A stretch of 64,000 nucleotides of DNA from CAVVGB01 sp963747715. Lineage in GTDB: Bacteria; Actinomycetota; Thermoleophilia; Gaiellales; Gaiellaceae. Below, in pieces: positions 35,022-46,356 of this stretch (positions are counted from its first letter, which is position 1; every line of letters begins with the position of its first letter). The notes under the pieces are model-generated. The model was not told the DNA's origin. It did not search any database and was given only the letters and a program-made list of their open reading frames with translations. The stretch is from positions 310,001 through 374,000 of the forward strand of contig CAVVGB010000009.1 of assembly GCA_963747715.1 (NCBI GenBank). The letters are read 5' to 3'. Both the position numbers and the translations under genes were made by a program.

Positions 35022-36120
35022 TCCGGGCGGCCTCGACGAGCTCGAGCGTCACGCGCAGCATCGCGTCCAGGTCGTCGACCGCGATCTCCTCCTCGGCCGT
35101 GTGGACGTGCGTCATCCCGTTGGCGAGATTGACGCAGGCCAGGCCGCGAGCGTTGAAGACGTTCGCGTCGGCACCACCGCCCACGTCGACTGCACGCGGC
35201 GAGAAACCAGCCCGTTCGAGCGCCGCGAAGGCCAGACGAACCGCCGAGTCGTCGGCGCGCAGGCGGTAGCCGCGGTAGCTCTCCTCCACCTTCGTCGCGA
35301 CCTCGCATTCGGCAACGCCCGCTGCGAACGTGAAGGCGTCGAGCATCTCGGCGACGAGCTCGGCGAGCTTGCGCTCGTCGCGCGAGCGCGCCTCTGCCGT
35401 GACGGTGCAGAACTCGGGCACGACGTTGCGCGCCGTCCCACCCTCGATGCGGCCGACGTTGGCGGTCGTCTCGTCGTCGATTCGCCCGAGGCGGAGGTCG
35501 GCGACCGCTTTGGCGGCGGCGAAGACGGCCGAGCGACCTTCTTCGGGAGCGATGCCCGCGTGTGCCGGGCGTCCTCGGAAGGCGACGTCGATCTGACGCC
35601 CCGACGGAGCGGCGACGACGACGTCCCCCACCTGGCCCGAGTAGTCGTAGACGTAGCCGGTGCGCGATTCCAACCGCGTCTCGTCGAACGCCTTGGCGCC
35701 CTCGAGACCGGTTTCCTCGCGCACCGTGAACAGAAGCTCGATGCCGGCGTGCGGCCGGCTCTCGCTCAGAAGCGTGCGCGCGGCCTGCAGGAGGACGGCG
35801 ACGGCGGCCTTGTCGTCGGCCCCGAGAATCGTGTCGGCGCGGTTGCGGACGACGCCGTTCTCGACGACCGGCTCGATCGGCCCGGAAACCGGGACGGTGT
35901 CCATGTGCGCGCACAGGAAGAGCGGCGTCCCGCCGTTGGCGTGCGTCGCATCGATGCGCGCGAGGACGTTGCCCGCGTCGTCGGTCTCCGGCTTGAGAGC
36001 GAGGTCGCGAAGGTACGCGGTGACTCGGTCCGCGACGACCTGCTCTTCACCCGAGGGGCTCGGGATCGCCGCGAGCTCGAGAAAGAGGTCGAGGACCTCG
36101 GAATGCACCTCGCTCGCCAT
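35014..36120 (-). CDS. M20 family metallopeptidase (tripeptidase T-like)
   Basis: A di-zinc aminopeptidase of 368 residues. Metal ligands are visible in order: CAHMDTV, GADDKAAV, EETGLEGA and THVHTAEEE near the end. The dimerisation domain with GRPAHAGIAPEEGRSA lies in the middle. It resembles PepT and related peptidases that release N-terminal residues from small peptides. ATG at 36118-36120; a 139-base gap separates it from the restored pyrG stop and probably holds its promoter. Confidence 0.88.
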   Translation of the reverse strand: MASEVHSEVLDLFLELAAIPSPSGEEQVVADRVTAYLRDLALKPETDDAGNVLARIDATHANGGTPLFLCAHMDTVPVSGPIEPVVENGVVRNRADTILGADDKAAVAVLLQAARTLLSESRPHAGIELLFTVREETGLEGAKAFDETRLESRTGYVYDYSGQVGDVVVAAPSGRQIDVAFRGRPAHAGIAPEEGRSAVFAAAKAVADLRLGRIDDETTANVGRIEGGTARNVVPEFCTVTAEARSRDERKLAELVAEMLDAFTFAAGVAECEVATKVEESYRGYRLRADDSAVRLAFAALERAGFSPRAVDVGGGADANVFNARGLACVNLANGMTHVHTAEEEIAVDDLDAMLRVTLELVEAARSA

Positions 36121-36259
36121 CGCGGGCGATTGTAGGCGCGGCGTCGATTCAGTCGGCCACAGGTTCGACGCTTCCGATTGGCCTCGAGAGCGCTTTCGAA
36201 CGTTAGGCTGAACGTGGAGGGAGGCTCGCGGCGGCCCCGACCAACATGTCCCCTCGGGC

Positions 36260-37903
<1,644 letters not shown>

Positions 37904-37907
<4 letters not shown>

Positions 37908-39151
37908 GGCCGCCGTCCCAGACGGTCGAACCACGCGAGACCGGGCGTCCGCTCGATCAACGCGCCGAGCGAGCGCCGTTCACCGAGGAGGTTGAGCCCC
38001 GCCAGTGCGGCGATGACGGCCCAACGCGCTCGTCCGTGGAAACGGTCCACGGAATTCAAGCCTACCACGGCCCCCAAAGCGTTTGATCCGGCGTCCCCGA
38101 GCATCGACTTCTCGCGCAGATCGTAGGGGAGGAGCAGGATGGCGACGGGCGCGAAATCCGAGCCGGGAGCCGTCACGAGAAACGCCTTCAGGGCCCTCCC
38201 CGGCTTGGTGTCGAAGAGGTTGAGCGCGTTGGCGGACAGGCCGACGAGGAGGCCGCCGGAAACGGACCTCGTCGCCAGCGCGCCGACCAGAGGAATGCCG
38301 AGCAGCTTGAGAACGCCGGTCGTACGCCCCGACTCGAGATGGGCGCGCCAACCGCGCTCGGGGCCCGAGAAGGCATCGTCGAGCGCGCCGAGGATGCTCA
38401 CCGCGGCGACTGCGCCGCCGAAGCGCCGGTGGGTGACGAGGGCCCACGCCCCGACCGTCCAGCCCACCAGCGGCAGACGCTGCCCACGATGGTTGAGCGC
38501 GAGCGGGCCCGCGCCGAGCAGAGCATGGAGCAGCTGGCGGCCGCGATGCGCAAAGCCCGGAAGGTCCCGTCCGGTCGCGCGGTGATCGAGGTCGAGCTCG
38601 ATCTCCTCGACCCGTAGCCCGGACCGCAGCGCGTCGATCGTCATTCGCACCTCGCATCCGAAGCCCGGCGCGAGCGGGAAGCACGCGGCCCGCGCGCGCT
38701 CGCCGACATAGCGCTGACCCGACAGCGGTTCGCGCGGCGCGAAGCCGGTGCGCAGGAGGATGAGGAGGCGGGCGGTCTTCTTCGCGATGCCGAAGCCGCC
38801 TCCCGAACGGCGCGCGAACGTGGCCACCGCGAGGTCGGCTTCCGACCGGGCCAGGGGACTTACGCCGCCGCGCAGGTCGGCATCGCAGAGAAGGAGAGGT
38901 CCGGGCGCCGCGGCGCGTTCGCCGGCCGACAGCGCCTCGCCCTTTCCCTTCCGTGCGAGACGTACGACGACGGCTCCCGCCGCCTCGGCTACGTCCGCCG
39001 TTCCGTCGGCCGAGTCTCCGTCGACAACGACGATCTCTGCGGCGGGGAACTCCTCGTGGAGCGCGGTGATCGTCTCCCTGATCCGCTCGGCCTCGTTGCG
39101 CGCCGCGATCAGGATCGTGGACGGGCCCGCCGGGCCCGAATCAGCCGCCAC
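37904..39151 (-). CDS. GT2 glycosyltransferase fused to a truncated MraY/WecA-like domain
   Basis: A 415-residue two-domain protein. Residues 10-215 are a family-2 glycosyltransferase (TILIAARNEAERI, VVVDGDSADGT, CDADLRGG with the DxD-type site at 90-92). The rest is membrane-embedded and carries three motifs of polyprenyl-phosphate sugar-1-phosphate transferases: ALDDAF (Asp257-258), NALNLFDTKPG (about 308-317) and LGDAGSNALG (351-360). The first third of a normal MraY/WecA is missing. A role in moving a sugar to or from a lipid carrier at the envelope is inferred. It sits inside the steA-steB-pyrG locus and overlaps steB by 11 bases. Confidence 0.75.
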
Positions 39152-40061
39152 TCGCCTCCTCGGGCACAGGCTCGATCGGCGGCGCCACCCCGTCCGTCGC
39201 GGAGTCCTTCAACCCGTAGTGGCCCGGCTCACCGCCGGCGAGGAGCATGGCGAGCGCGAGGCGTCCGGAGAGCGTGTCGACGTTGTCGATGCTCGAGACG
39301 CCGCGGTCGCGATAGAAGTCGATCTGCGACTCCTCGCCGAGTGCGGACAGAGTCTCGGCGCCGACCACAGGGAATCCGCTGGCGCTCAGTCCTTCGAGGA
39401 GCCCGTCGAGAAGCGTCTCCGTAGCGCGGGTCTCCTCCTCTGTGTCCCCCGCGGGCGGCTGCCACGAGCGCACCACTACGGCCCCCTCGACGGCGAGTGA
39501 GTTGGTACCCGCCCGCTCCTCGACAAGCTGGCCCGTGAGGGCGCCCCACAAGGCCGTCTCCTCTGCGTCGAAGAGCTCACGGCCGAGGGCTTCGCCGAGC
39601 TCGCTGTAGTCGCCGTCCCGGTCGGCGAAGGACGCAAGCTCCTCGTCGCCGTCGAGCGCGTCGTCGAGCTCCTGTCCGTCGATCGGCGTATCAATCGCGA
39701 TCAGCTGGCCTGGGCGGCCGGAGCCGGCGTCGGCGAGGGTCCGCTCGATGGCCGCGCGAACATCTCCTTGCACCGGCCCGAGGAAGACGACGGTGAAGCG
39801 ACGGCCTTCCAGTCGGCGGTCCATGAGCGCCGGATAGGCACTTTCGATGAGCGCCTCCGCCGTTTCGCGCCGGCGATTCGCGAAGTCGAGCGACTCGTTC
39901 GCGTCCCGCAGATCTTGTCGGAGCCGGTCGCGCTCGGCCTCTTCGAACGACTCCGTCGCGTCCGAGACCTTTCCGGAAACCGCGACGCCGAGCAGGATCC
40001 CCACGGCGAGCGCGAGGAAGACGGCGGCGAGGGAAGCGACGTGGTAGCGCCAGGTGAACAT
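39141..40061 (-). CDS. steB: MctB/SteB-like membrane-anchored protein (copper transporter family)
   Basis: A 306-residue protein with one N-terminal membrane segment (YHVASLAAVFLALAVGILLG), a coiled coil (about residues 33-75) and an extracytoplasmic domain ending in VDTLSGRLALAMLLAGGEPG. In Mycobacterium the homologue MctB limits copper; in Corynebacterium SteB pairs with SteA in cell separation. Position next to steA and pyrG supports the second role here, but both remain inference. Confidence 0.82.
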   Translation of the reverse strand: MFTWRYHVASLAAVFLALAVGILLGVAVSGKVSDATESFEEAERDRLRQDLRDANESLDFANRRRETAEALIESAYPALMDRRLEGRRFTVVFLGPVQGDVRAAIERTLADAGSGRPGQLIAIDTPIDGQELDDALDGDEELASFADRDGDYSELGEALGRELFDAEETALWGALTGQLVEERAGTNSLAVEGAVVVRSWQPPAGDTEEETRATETLLDGLLEGLSASGFPVVGAETLSALGEESQIDFYRDRGVSSIDNVDTLSGRLALAMLLAGGEPGHYGLKDSATDGVAPPIEPVPEEASGG

Positions 40062-40073
40062 GATTTGCGACCG

Positions 40074-40499
40074 CTAAAGACTGGAAGCAGTCTGGCAGAG
40101 GTCATACAGGTGGGCGACGGCTTTGCGCGGCAGTTCACGCGCGCCCTCCGCGCGCAAACGGAAGAACGAGCCGTCGACGAACGCGGTGGCGAGCGTGCGC
40201 TCGGGCCCGGCCGCCTCCAGCCGAACGCCGGCGTCGATGCGCTGCGCGACGTCGTGCCAGCGCAGGATGCGTTCGTGCGCGACCTCCATGATGACGATGA
40301 GGCCTTGGCCGCGAGGCTTGCGGAAGAACCCGGGCCTGGGACTGCGAAGCACTTCCCAGCGCGCGTTCTCGGCGAGCCCGCGCCGGTCGGGCTTGACGCC
40401 CGTGTAGGCGGGCCACCAGTCAGGCAGGTGGAAGGGCTCGGCGATGAGGTCCCAGACGTCGGCGCGGGAAGCGAGCAGCTCCCGCGAGGCCTCGATCAC
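40074..40499 (-). CDS. SRPBCC (polyketide cyclase/START-like) family protein
   Basis: A 141-residue protein of the helix-grip SRPBCC fold: it begins VIEASRELLASRADVWDLIA and contains PFHLPDWWPAY and VMEVAHERILRW-like strands typical for ligand-binding START-like domains. Ligand unknown. GTG at 40497-40499 overlaps the steA stop, so it is translated with steA. The long open frame upstream is antisense-like noise over steA. It separates steA from steB, which are adjacent in mycobacteria. Confidence 0.75.
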   Translation of the reverse strand: MIEASRELLASRADVWDLIAEPFHLPDWWPAYTGVKPDRRGLAENARWEVLRSPRPGFFRKPRGQGLIVIMEVAHERILRWHDVAQRIDAGVRLEAAGPERTLATAFVDGSFFRLRAEGARELPRKAVAHLYDLCQTASSL

Positions 40500-41629
40500 T
40501 CGAGCCCGAGGATCTCGCCGACCCGCGACGCGAGAAGCGAGATGAACTCCTGCAGCTCGGACGACGTGGCGACGACCGCGACGATCGCCGCAAGCCCGGC
40601 AGCCGTGAAGGCGACCAGCGGCCACAGCCCCACGCGGCCGCGGAAGAGGCGTGACACGCCGCGCGCGTCGACGAGCTTCTCCCCCACCTTGAGGCGCGTG
40701 AGGAACGTGGACGACATACCTGCCCGGTTGCGCTCGAGGAACGCCGTCAGGTTGAAGTGGGTACCGACGGCGACGATCAGCTCCGCACCCTTCTCGTGCG
40801 CAAGCAGGATGGCGATGTCCTCGCTGATGCCGGGGCTCGGCACAACCGTCGAGGGCAAGCCCAGGCGGTCGAGGCGCTCGCGCCCGGGAGCGCGTCCCGA
40901 CGGGTACGCGTGCACGACGAGCTCGGCACCGCACGTCAGCGCTTTGTCCGTCACGGAGTCCATGTCGCCGACGATCACATCCGGCTTGTAGCCCTCCTCG
41001 AGCAGCGCGTCGGCGCCACCGTCCACGCCGACGAGGACGGGCTTGAAGTCACGGATGTAAGAGCGGATGGTCTTGAGGTCGCGCTTGTAGCCGGGGTCGC
41101 GCGCGACGACGAGCGCGTGGCGGTCGCGGAAGGTCGTGCGAAGCTGCGGCAGCTGCACGCCTTCCGACAGAAGCTTGCTCTCCTCGCGAAGGTAGCGGAG
41201 CGTGTTGTCCGCGAAGTCCTCGAGCGCCTCCGTGACCCGGCTCTGCTGCTCCAGGAGGATGTTCTCGAGCTCGCCTACCGTGACGGTGTGACCGGCCGCG
41301 AGCCGCGTGCCGTTGCGAAACAGGCTCGCCCCGCGAACGACGAGCTCCTCACCGTCGCGTACCTCTTCGAAGAGCTCCGTGCCCGGCACGTCGATCAGCC
41401 GGACGCCGCCGCGCACGAGCTCCAGAGGGCCGACGGCGGGCAGGCGACCGGACGCCGACCGCGCGACGTTGAAGACCACACGCACGCCGGTCTCGAGCAG
41501 CTCCTCGGCGGAGACGCGATCGATGTCCTCCTGGTCGATGATCGCGATGTCGTCCGGGCCGATCCGGTGCACCAGTCGCTTCGTGCGCTTGTCGAGCCGC
41601 GCCTTGCCGGTGAACTCGACGAAGCTCAC
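40496..41629 (-). CDS. steA: SteA-like cytokinetic ring protein
   Basis: A 377-residue protein homologous to Rv1697/SteA. The middle has a thiamin-pyrophosphokinase-like fold (VLVGVDGGADALLEEGYKPD, VIVGDMDSVTDKAL), and one C-terminal membrane segment follows (VGLWPLVAFTAAGLAAIVAV). SteA acts at the division septum with SteB and promotes separation through peptidoglycan hydrolases in Corynebacterium. ATGA-type overlap with recN. Confidence 0.86.
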   Translation of the reverse strand: MSFVEFTGKARLDKRTKRLVHRIGPDDIAIIDQEDIDRVSAEELLETGVRVVFNVARSASGRLPAVGPLELVRGGVRLIDVPGTELFEEVRDGEELVVRGASLFRNGTRLAAGHTVTVGELENILLEQQSRVTEALEDFADNTLRYLREESKLLSEGVQLPQLRTTFRDRHALVVARDPGYKRDLKTIRSYIRDFKPVLVGVDGGADALLEEGYKPDVIVGDMDSVTDKALTCGAELVVHAYPSGRAPGRERLDRLGLPSTVVPSPGISEDIAILLAHEKGAELIVAVGTHFNLTAFLERNRAGMSSTFLTRLKVGEKLVDARGVSRLFRGRVGLWPLVAFTAAGLAAIVAVVATSSELQEFISLLASRVGEILGLE

Positions 41630-43272
41630 GCTGTTTCCCTCACGGTCGACAGGAACTCTGCACCACCGAGCATGCGTTCGACTTCTTCCCTCCGCTCGGA
41701 TTCTGAAAGAAGAGCAATGCGCGTGTGGGTGGGATCGCCCGGCACCTTCTCGACTCGGAAGTGCGCATCGGCCACGCTGGCGATCTGCGGCAGGTGCGTG
41801 ATCGTCACGATCTGCGCGCGCCCGCCAAGACGGCCGAGCGCCTCGGCGACCGCGTGCGCGGTTTGACCGCCGATGCCCGCGTCGATCTCGTCGAAGAGAA
41901 TCGTCGGCTCGCCCGCGCCCGCGTGCGCCACCGCTCGCAGGGCCAGCGCGATCCGCGAGAGCTCACCGCCGGAGGCCGTCTCGGCGACGGGGGCGAACGG
42001 CAGCCCCGGGTTCGGGCGGATGAGGAAGGCGACCTCGTCCCGGCCCGTGTGGCCGGGCTCGCGCTCGGCTAGCTCGGCGCGGAACTCACCGTCCCCCATC
42101 CCGAGGCCTTGAAGCTCGGCGGCGACGGCTTCCGCGAACGCGTCCGCAGCAGCCGCGCGCTCCGCAGAGAGCGCCGCTGCGAGCTCGTCCGCACGCTTCG
42201 TCGCCTCGGCGAGCGTTCGCTCGGCCTCCTCGAGCGGATCGGCGCCGGCCGCAACGCTGTCGAGCTCGGTGCGCGCCGCAGCGGCGCGCGCCAACAGGTC
42301 GTCGTAGGTCGCCGCGTTGAAGCGCCGGCGCGCGTCGGCGATGCGGTCGAGCTCGGCCTCGACCTCGCCGAGACGGCCCGGCTCGGCTTCGAGCGAGGCA
42401 AGGAACGTCCGGAGCGTCGAGGCGGCCTCGCGCACCCGCACCTCGGCCTCGGCCAGCTCCGTCTCGATCTCGGCCAGCTCCGGGGCGAACTGGGAGGCGC
42501 GCACGAGAGCTCCCGCAGCCCGGGAGACCTGTTCGGCCGCTCCCTCCTCCTCGGTCAGGTCGGGCGCGAGCGCTTCGGCGGCCTCCGCGGCTGCCTCGGC
42601 GAGCTCGGTGACGTGACGGAGGCGTTCGCGTTCCGCCCGCAGCGCATCCTCGCTCCCCGGCTCGAGCCCCTCGGTGCGGTCCACGAGCTCCTGGAGCTCG
42701 GCGAGGCGTTCCTCGCGACCCGCCTCGGCCTGGGCGAGATCGTCTCGGCGCCGGCGCACGCGAAGGAGCTCGCGCCACGCGCGCGTCATCTCTCCCCGGC
42801 GCCGCATCTGCCCGTCGCCGATGAACGCGTCGAGCACTTCCAGCTGGAACGCGGGGCGGGCGAGGCGCCGCTGCTCGAACTGGCCGGACATCGCGATGAG
42901 CCGCTCGACGAGCGCGGCGAGGTCTTCACGCGGCACCGCCCGGCCCCACGCGTACGCGCGCGTGCGGCCGTCGGCGAACACGCGCCGCGCGGCGACGAGG
43001 CCCTCCTCTCCCTCGGGCCGAAGCTCGGAGAGCGTGTCGAGCCCGTCGAAGAGCTCGTCCGGCGCGTCGAGCTCTGCCTCCACGTACGCCTCGGAGGCGC
43101 CGGGGCCGATGTAGCCGGCGTCACCCGGCGCGCCGAGAAGCAGGCCGATCGCCTGCGCGAGGATCGTCTTGCCTGCTCCCGTCTCGCCGGTGACCGCGTT
43201 CAGTGCGGGGCCGAAGGCGAGGTCCGCCTCGCGGATGAGGACGAAGTTCTCGATCCGAAGCCGGCGAAGCAT
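41626..43272 (-). CDS. recN: DNA repair protein RecN
   Basis: A 548-residue SMC-like ATPase for double-strand-break repair. ATG at 43270-43272 gives MLRRLRIENFVLIREADLAF; the Walker A is VTGETGAGKTILAQ, a long coiled coil rich in E/A/R fills the middle, and the C-terminal half has the signature ASGGELSRIALALRAV and Walker B TILFDEIDAGIGGQTA. The upstream open frame runs through the repeat element and is not counted. Confidence 0.94.
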   Translation of the reverse strand: MLRRLRIENFVLIREADLAFGPALNAVTGETGAGKTILAQAIGLLLGAPGDAGYIGPGASEAYVEAELDAPDELFDGLDTLSELRPEGEEGLVAARRVFADGRTRAYAWGRAVPREDLAALVERLIAMSGQFEQRRLARPAFQLEVLDAFIGDGQMRRRGEMTRAWRELLRVRRRRDDLAQAEAGREERLAELQELVDRTEGLEPGSEDALRAERERLRHVTELAEAAAEAAEALAPDLTEEEGAAEQVSRAAGALVRASQFAPELAEIETELAEAEVRVREAASTLRTFLASLEAEPGRLGEVEAELDRIADARRRFNAATYDDLLARAAAARTELDSVAAGADPLEEAERTLAEATKRADELAAALSAERAAAADAFAEAVAAELQGLGMGDGEFRAELAEREPGHTGRDEVAFLIRPNPGLPFAPVAETASGGELSRIALALRAVAHAGAGEPTILFDEIDAGIGGQTAHAVAEALGRLGGRAQIVTITHLPQIASVADAHFRVEKVPGDPTHTRIALLSESERREEVERMLGGAEFLSTVRETA

Positions 43273-43304
43273 CAGTGGTCGTCCTGGTGACATTGCCGCG
43301 CTCG

Positions 43305-43398
43305 TGGCGAGCGAAAAGCGAGCCAGGGAAGGACGCAGGGAGCCCGCGTATGACATACGTGGGCGACCGAGGACGCCGCATGGCGACGCTTTGCAGCC
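43305..43398 (-). repeat. Structured intergenic element, copy 1 (upstream of recN)
   Basis: One of two near-identical ~95-base elements. Conserved blocks of 23 bases (43329-43351) and 21 bases (43355-43375) flank a hairpin whose stem GCCCGCGTAT/ATACGTGGGC closes on a 3-base loop. A short conserved TTGCAGCC block follows at 43391-43398. It lies between the nadK stop and the recN start, in the likely 5' region of recN. Confidence 0.7.
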
Positions 43399-43429
43399 GC
43401 CAGGAGTACGGAGGATGTTGCCGGGCGAC

Positions 43430-44233
43430 CTAGGGGAAGACGTTGTGGTAGCGGGTGAAGAACGTCACCTCGGGCAGGAGCGCGAGCTGGCAGAACTCGT
43501 CACCGAGCGCGACTTCGAGCGGCCCGTCGGAACCGAGCTCGCCGACGCTGTGACCGTCCACGAGCACGGTGACGCGTCGGTGGGCAGTTCGGTTCGTGAT
43601 GCCCAGGTTGAGCCCGCGCGGGACGACGAGCGGCCGCGTGTGGAGCGAGTGCGCCGCGACGAACGTCATCGCCATCGCGTCGAGGCCCCACATCATCACG
43701 GGACCGCCGTTCGACAGGTTGTAGGCCGTCGAGCCCGTCGGCGAGCAGCAGATGACGCCGTCGCAACGCTGCTCTCCCAGCGCTTCGCCGGCGATCTCCC
43801 AGCCGAGCTCGACCATGCGTCCAGGCTCCGAGCTCGTGATGACGACGTCGTTGATCGCGGCGTGCGTCTCGCCGCCGAGACGGGCCGCGAGCGTGCAGAG
43901 CTCGACGACCCTGAAGTCGCCCGCGAACACGCGCTCGAGCGCGCTGTCGAGCTGGTCGCTCTCCGCGCTCGTGAGGAAGCCGACGCGCCCGTACCGCACG
44001 CCGAAGACCGGCGCCGGCCTGCCGAGCGTCGAGCGAAGCGCGCGCAGCATCGTCCCGTCGCCGCCGAGCGCGAGGACGAGGTCGGCCTCGCCGCCGACGT
44101 CGACGATCTCGACACCGGCCGCGTCGGCGCGCTCCTGCACGCGATCGAGCGCGTCGCCGAGGGTCCCCGGCCGGCCGTGGGTGACGATCGCCGTCCGGCG
44201 GATCGGCTCAGGCTGCGGTCGCGGGCGCTGCAT
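43430..44233 (-). CDS. nadK: NAD kinase
   Basis: Phosphorylates NAD to NADP. The 267-residue protein has the GGDGTMLRA phosphate-binding motif, VRYGRVGFLT, INDVVITSS and the NAD-binding SPTGSTAYNLSNGGPV. The order tlyA-nadK-recN is conserved in actinobacteria. It overlaps the tlyA end by 26 bases. The apparent 1102-residue open frame that covers part of this gene in another frame is an artefact. Confidence 0.95.
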   Translation of the reverse strand: MQRPRPQPEPIRRTAIVTHGRPGTLGDALDRVQERADAAGVEIVDVGGEADLVLALGGDGTMLRALRSTLGRPAPVFGVRYGRVGFLTSAESDQLDSALERVFAGDFRVVELCTLAARLGGETHAAINDVVITSSEPGRMVELGWEIAGEALGEQRCDGVICCSPTGSTAYNLSNGGPVMMWGLDAMAMTFVAAHSLHTRPLVVPRGLNLGITNRTAHRRVTVLVDGHSVGELGSDGPLEVALGDEFCQLALLPEVTFFTRYHNVFP

Positions 44234-44943
44234 GGAGGTAGAGGAAGAATTCCCGGTTGCCCTTGGGCCCGGGGAGGCCCGAATCGGTCATGCCCTCGAC
44301 GCGCGCGCCCCAGGCGGGCGCCTGAGCCTGGACTTCGTCCAGCACGCGGCGATGGACGTCGGGATCCCGGACGACACCGCCCTTGCCGACGTCCTCCCTG
44401 CCCGCCTCGAACTGCGGCTTGACGAGGACGAGTGCGCGCCAACCCGGCGCCGCACATGCGAGCGCAGGTGGAAGCGCCTTCGCAAGGCCGATGAACGAGA
44501 CGTCGCACGTGACGAACGTCGGCGTGAACGGGAGCTCCTCGCAACGAAGCTCGCGCACGTTCGTGCGCTCGAGCACCGTGACGCGCGGATCGTCCCGCAG
44601 GCGCGGGTGCAGCTGGCCGTACCCGACGTCGAGCGCGCAGACCCGGGCGGCCCCCGCCTTGCAGGAGGCAGTCGGTGAAGCCACCGGTCGAGGCGCCCAC
44701 GTCGAGGCAGTCCTCGCCGCTCACGTCGATTCCGAACGTCTCGAAGGCGTTGGCGAGCTTCTCACCGCCGCGCGAGACGAAGCGTCGTCCTGGCGTGAGC
44801 TCGAGCTCGGCGCTGTCGTCGACCTGGGCGCCGGCCTTGTCGTACCCCGGGACTCGCCCGGCGAGGACGAGCGCCTGCGCCTGGGCTCGGCTTTCGGCCA
44901 GCCCGCGCTCGACGAGCAGCACGTCCAGCCGCTTCTTGGCCAT
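44208..44943 (-). CDS. tlyA: TlyA family 23S/16S rRNA 2'-O-methyltransferase, frameshifted
   Basis: Methylates C1409 of 16S and C1920 of 23S rRNA in mycobacteria, where its loss gives capreomycin resistance. The N-terminal S4 domain (KKRLDVLLVERGLAESRAQA) and the SAM site (ECLDVGAST-like CLDVGASTGGFTDCLLQ) are in one frame; the rest (ALDVGYGQLHPRLRDD, TCDVSFIGL, VLVKPQFEAGRE) is in another. An extra base in the run of five C (44651-44655) explains this and the correction reads LLQGGAARVCALDV. Start ATG 44941-44943; an ATG three codons earlier (44950-44952) is possible. About 245 residues restored. Confidence 0.92.
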
Positions 44944-44980
44944 CACGCCCATGCGTCTTTCTGCCGCGTTGCACGTCCTG

Positions 44981-45079
44981 GGCGGGCGAAAGGCGAGGAG
45001 ACCAAGGACGCAGGGAGCCCGCGTATTGGAATGAAATACGTGGGCGACCGAGGACGAAGGTATCTGAAGCCTTGCAGCC
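44981..45079 (-). repeat. Structured intergenic element, copy 2 (upstream of tlyA)
   Basis: Second copy of the element at 43305-43398. The same two conserved blocks flank a hairpin with stem GCCCGCGTATT/AATACGTGGGC and a 7-base loop, so stem pairing is kept while loop sequence and length differ. The conserved TTGCAGCC block ends the copy. It lies 38 bases before the tlyA start codon, again upstream of a minus-strand gene. Confidence 0.7.
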
Positions 45080-45127
45080 CGATCCAGGGCATGCCTGGCG
45101 CGGAGAAGGGCGCGTAGAGGGTACCGC

Positions 45128-46356
45128 CTAGGAGGTCGCGGAACCGTGCCGATTCCGGGCTGAGTACAGGGGCACCGGCTCGCGGATCCCCTTGAGCGGG
45201 ATCTCGCCGATCGCCTCGAACTCGAAGCCCGCGCTCGGCCGGCCTCGTCCACGAGCGACTGGCTCACGAGCACCTCTCCGGGGCGGGCGTAGTCGCTGAT
45301 CCGCGCGGCGACGTTCACCGTCTGACCGAAGTAGTCGCCGTCCCGGAAGACGACCGGCCCGACGTCGGCGCCCATGCGAGCCGGGGGCAATCCCTGGCGC
45401 TCGGCCAGCTCGACGAGCTCGAGGCCGCACGCGACCGCCCGGTCAGGCTGGGGAAAGTGGAACATGACGCCGTCCCCGAGGAGCTTCACCGGCTCTCCCC
45501 CGTAGTCGCGCGAGGCCCGCTGCACGATGCCCGCCAACGTGGCCGCGAGCTCGGCGGCCGCCTCGTCGCCCGCCTTCTGGGTCAGGAGGGTGTAGCCGCC
45601 CATGTCCAGGAACGCGATCGCGGGCGCCTTGCGGTCGCGCGGCGGGTCGTAGCCGGCCTCCTCCATGGCCGCCTCGAAGATCTCGATCGCCTGCTGGAAG
45701 ATGTAGTTCTCCAGGTGACGGTCGTACAGCGTCGCCCGCAATTGCTCGGATCCTTGACGCATTCCCTTGGCGATCGGCCCGACCGTCTCGAGCACGTCGG
45801 CCCACCCCATCCCGCGCTCGCGCAACCCTTCGATGATGTTCGCGCGGAAAAAGCGAACCTGCGAGTCAGCCATCTTCCGCAGCGGTTCGCCGAAGAAGCG
45901 GCTGGCCGTGACGATCATGTTCGGGTCGAGGCCGAACCTTTCGATGAGCTCGCCGCGACCCTGCAGCATCTCCGCGTCGTCGGCGCGTATGCGCTCGTTC
46001 GGGCCGGGGACCGCGAGCGACCAGTTCGCATAGAGGGTCTCGATCGCCTGCATCGGGAGACCCGTCTCGGCAGACGCCTCTGCAAACGTCTTGTCGAGAA
46101 GCGGCGGGGGCGCCTGCGGAAAGACCTCGCCGATGAAGCGGAACGAGTACCTGCCCTCTTCGACGAGACGCGCCATGTCGTCGAGCGACACGCCGACCTC
46201 GAGCATCGAGAGCGCGATCCGCACGCGGTGCAGGTCGACCGGGTCGAAGAGGCCGTCGTCGCCGGCCGTGATGATCCCCCGGCCGGAGAAGCGGTCGACC
46301 ATGTCGTTCGTCGTCCCCGCCTGGCGCGCGAGCTCCGCTGCGGTCAAGCGATTCAC
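45128..46356 (-). CDS. HTH-class III adenylate cyclase fusion, second of a tandem pair, frameshifted
   Basis: About 410 residues. Residues 1-70 look like a MerR-type HTH (LTAAELARQAGTTNDMVDRF, then FDPVDLHRVRIALSMLE). A helical linker follows, and from about 245 a class III nucleotide cyclase. Metal-binding D251 (FLDMGGYT) and D295 (KLLGDGVMFHF), the adenine-type K291 and D341 (DGDYFG) and the N348/R352 pair (VNVAARI) are all present, so cyclic AMP synthesis is likely. The C-terminal end (FEFEAIGEIPLKGIREPVPL) is in another frame; one base appears to be missing near 45230-45250. GTG start 46354-46356 overlaps the stop of the upstream sister gene. Confidence 0.82.
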
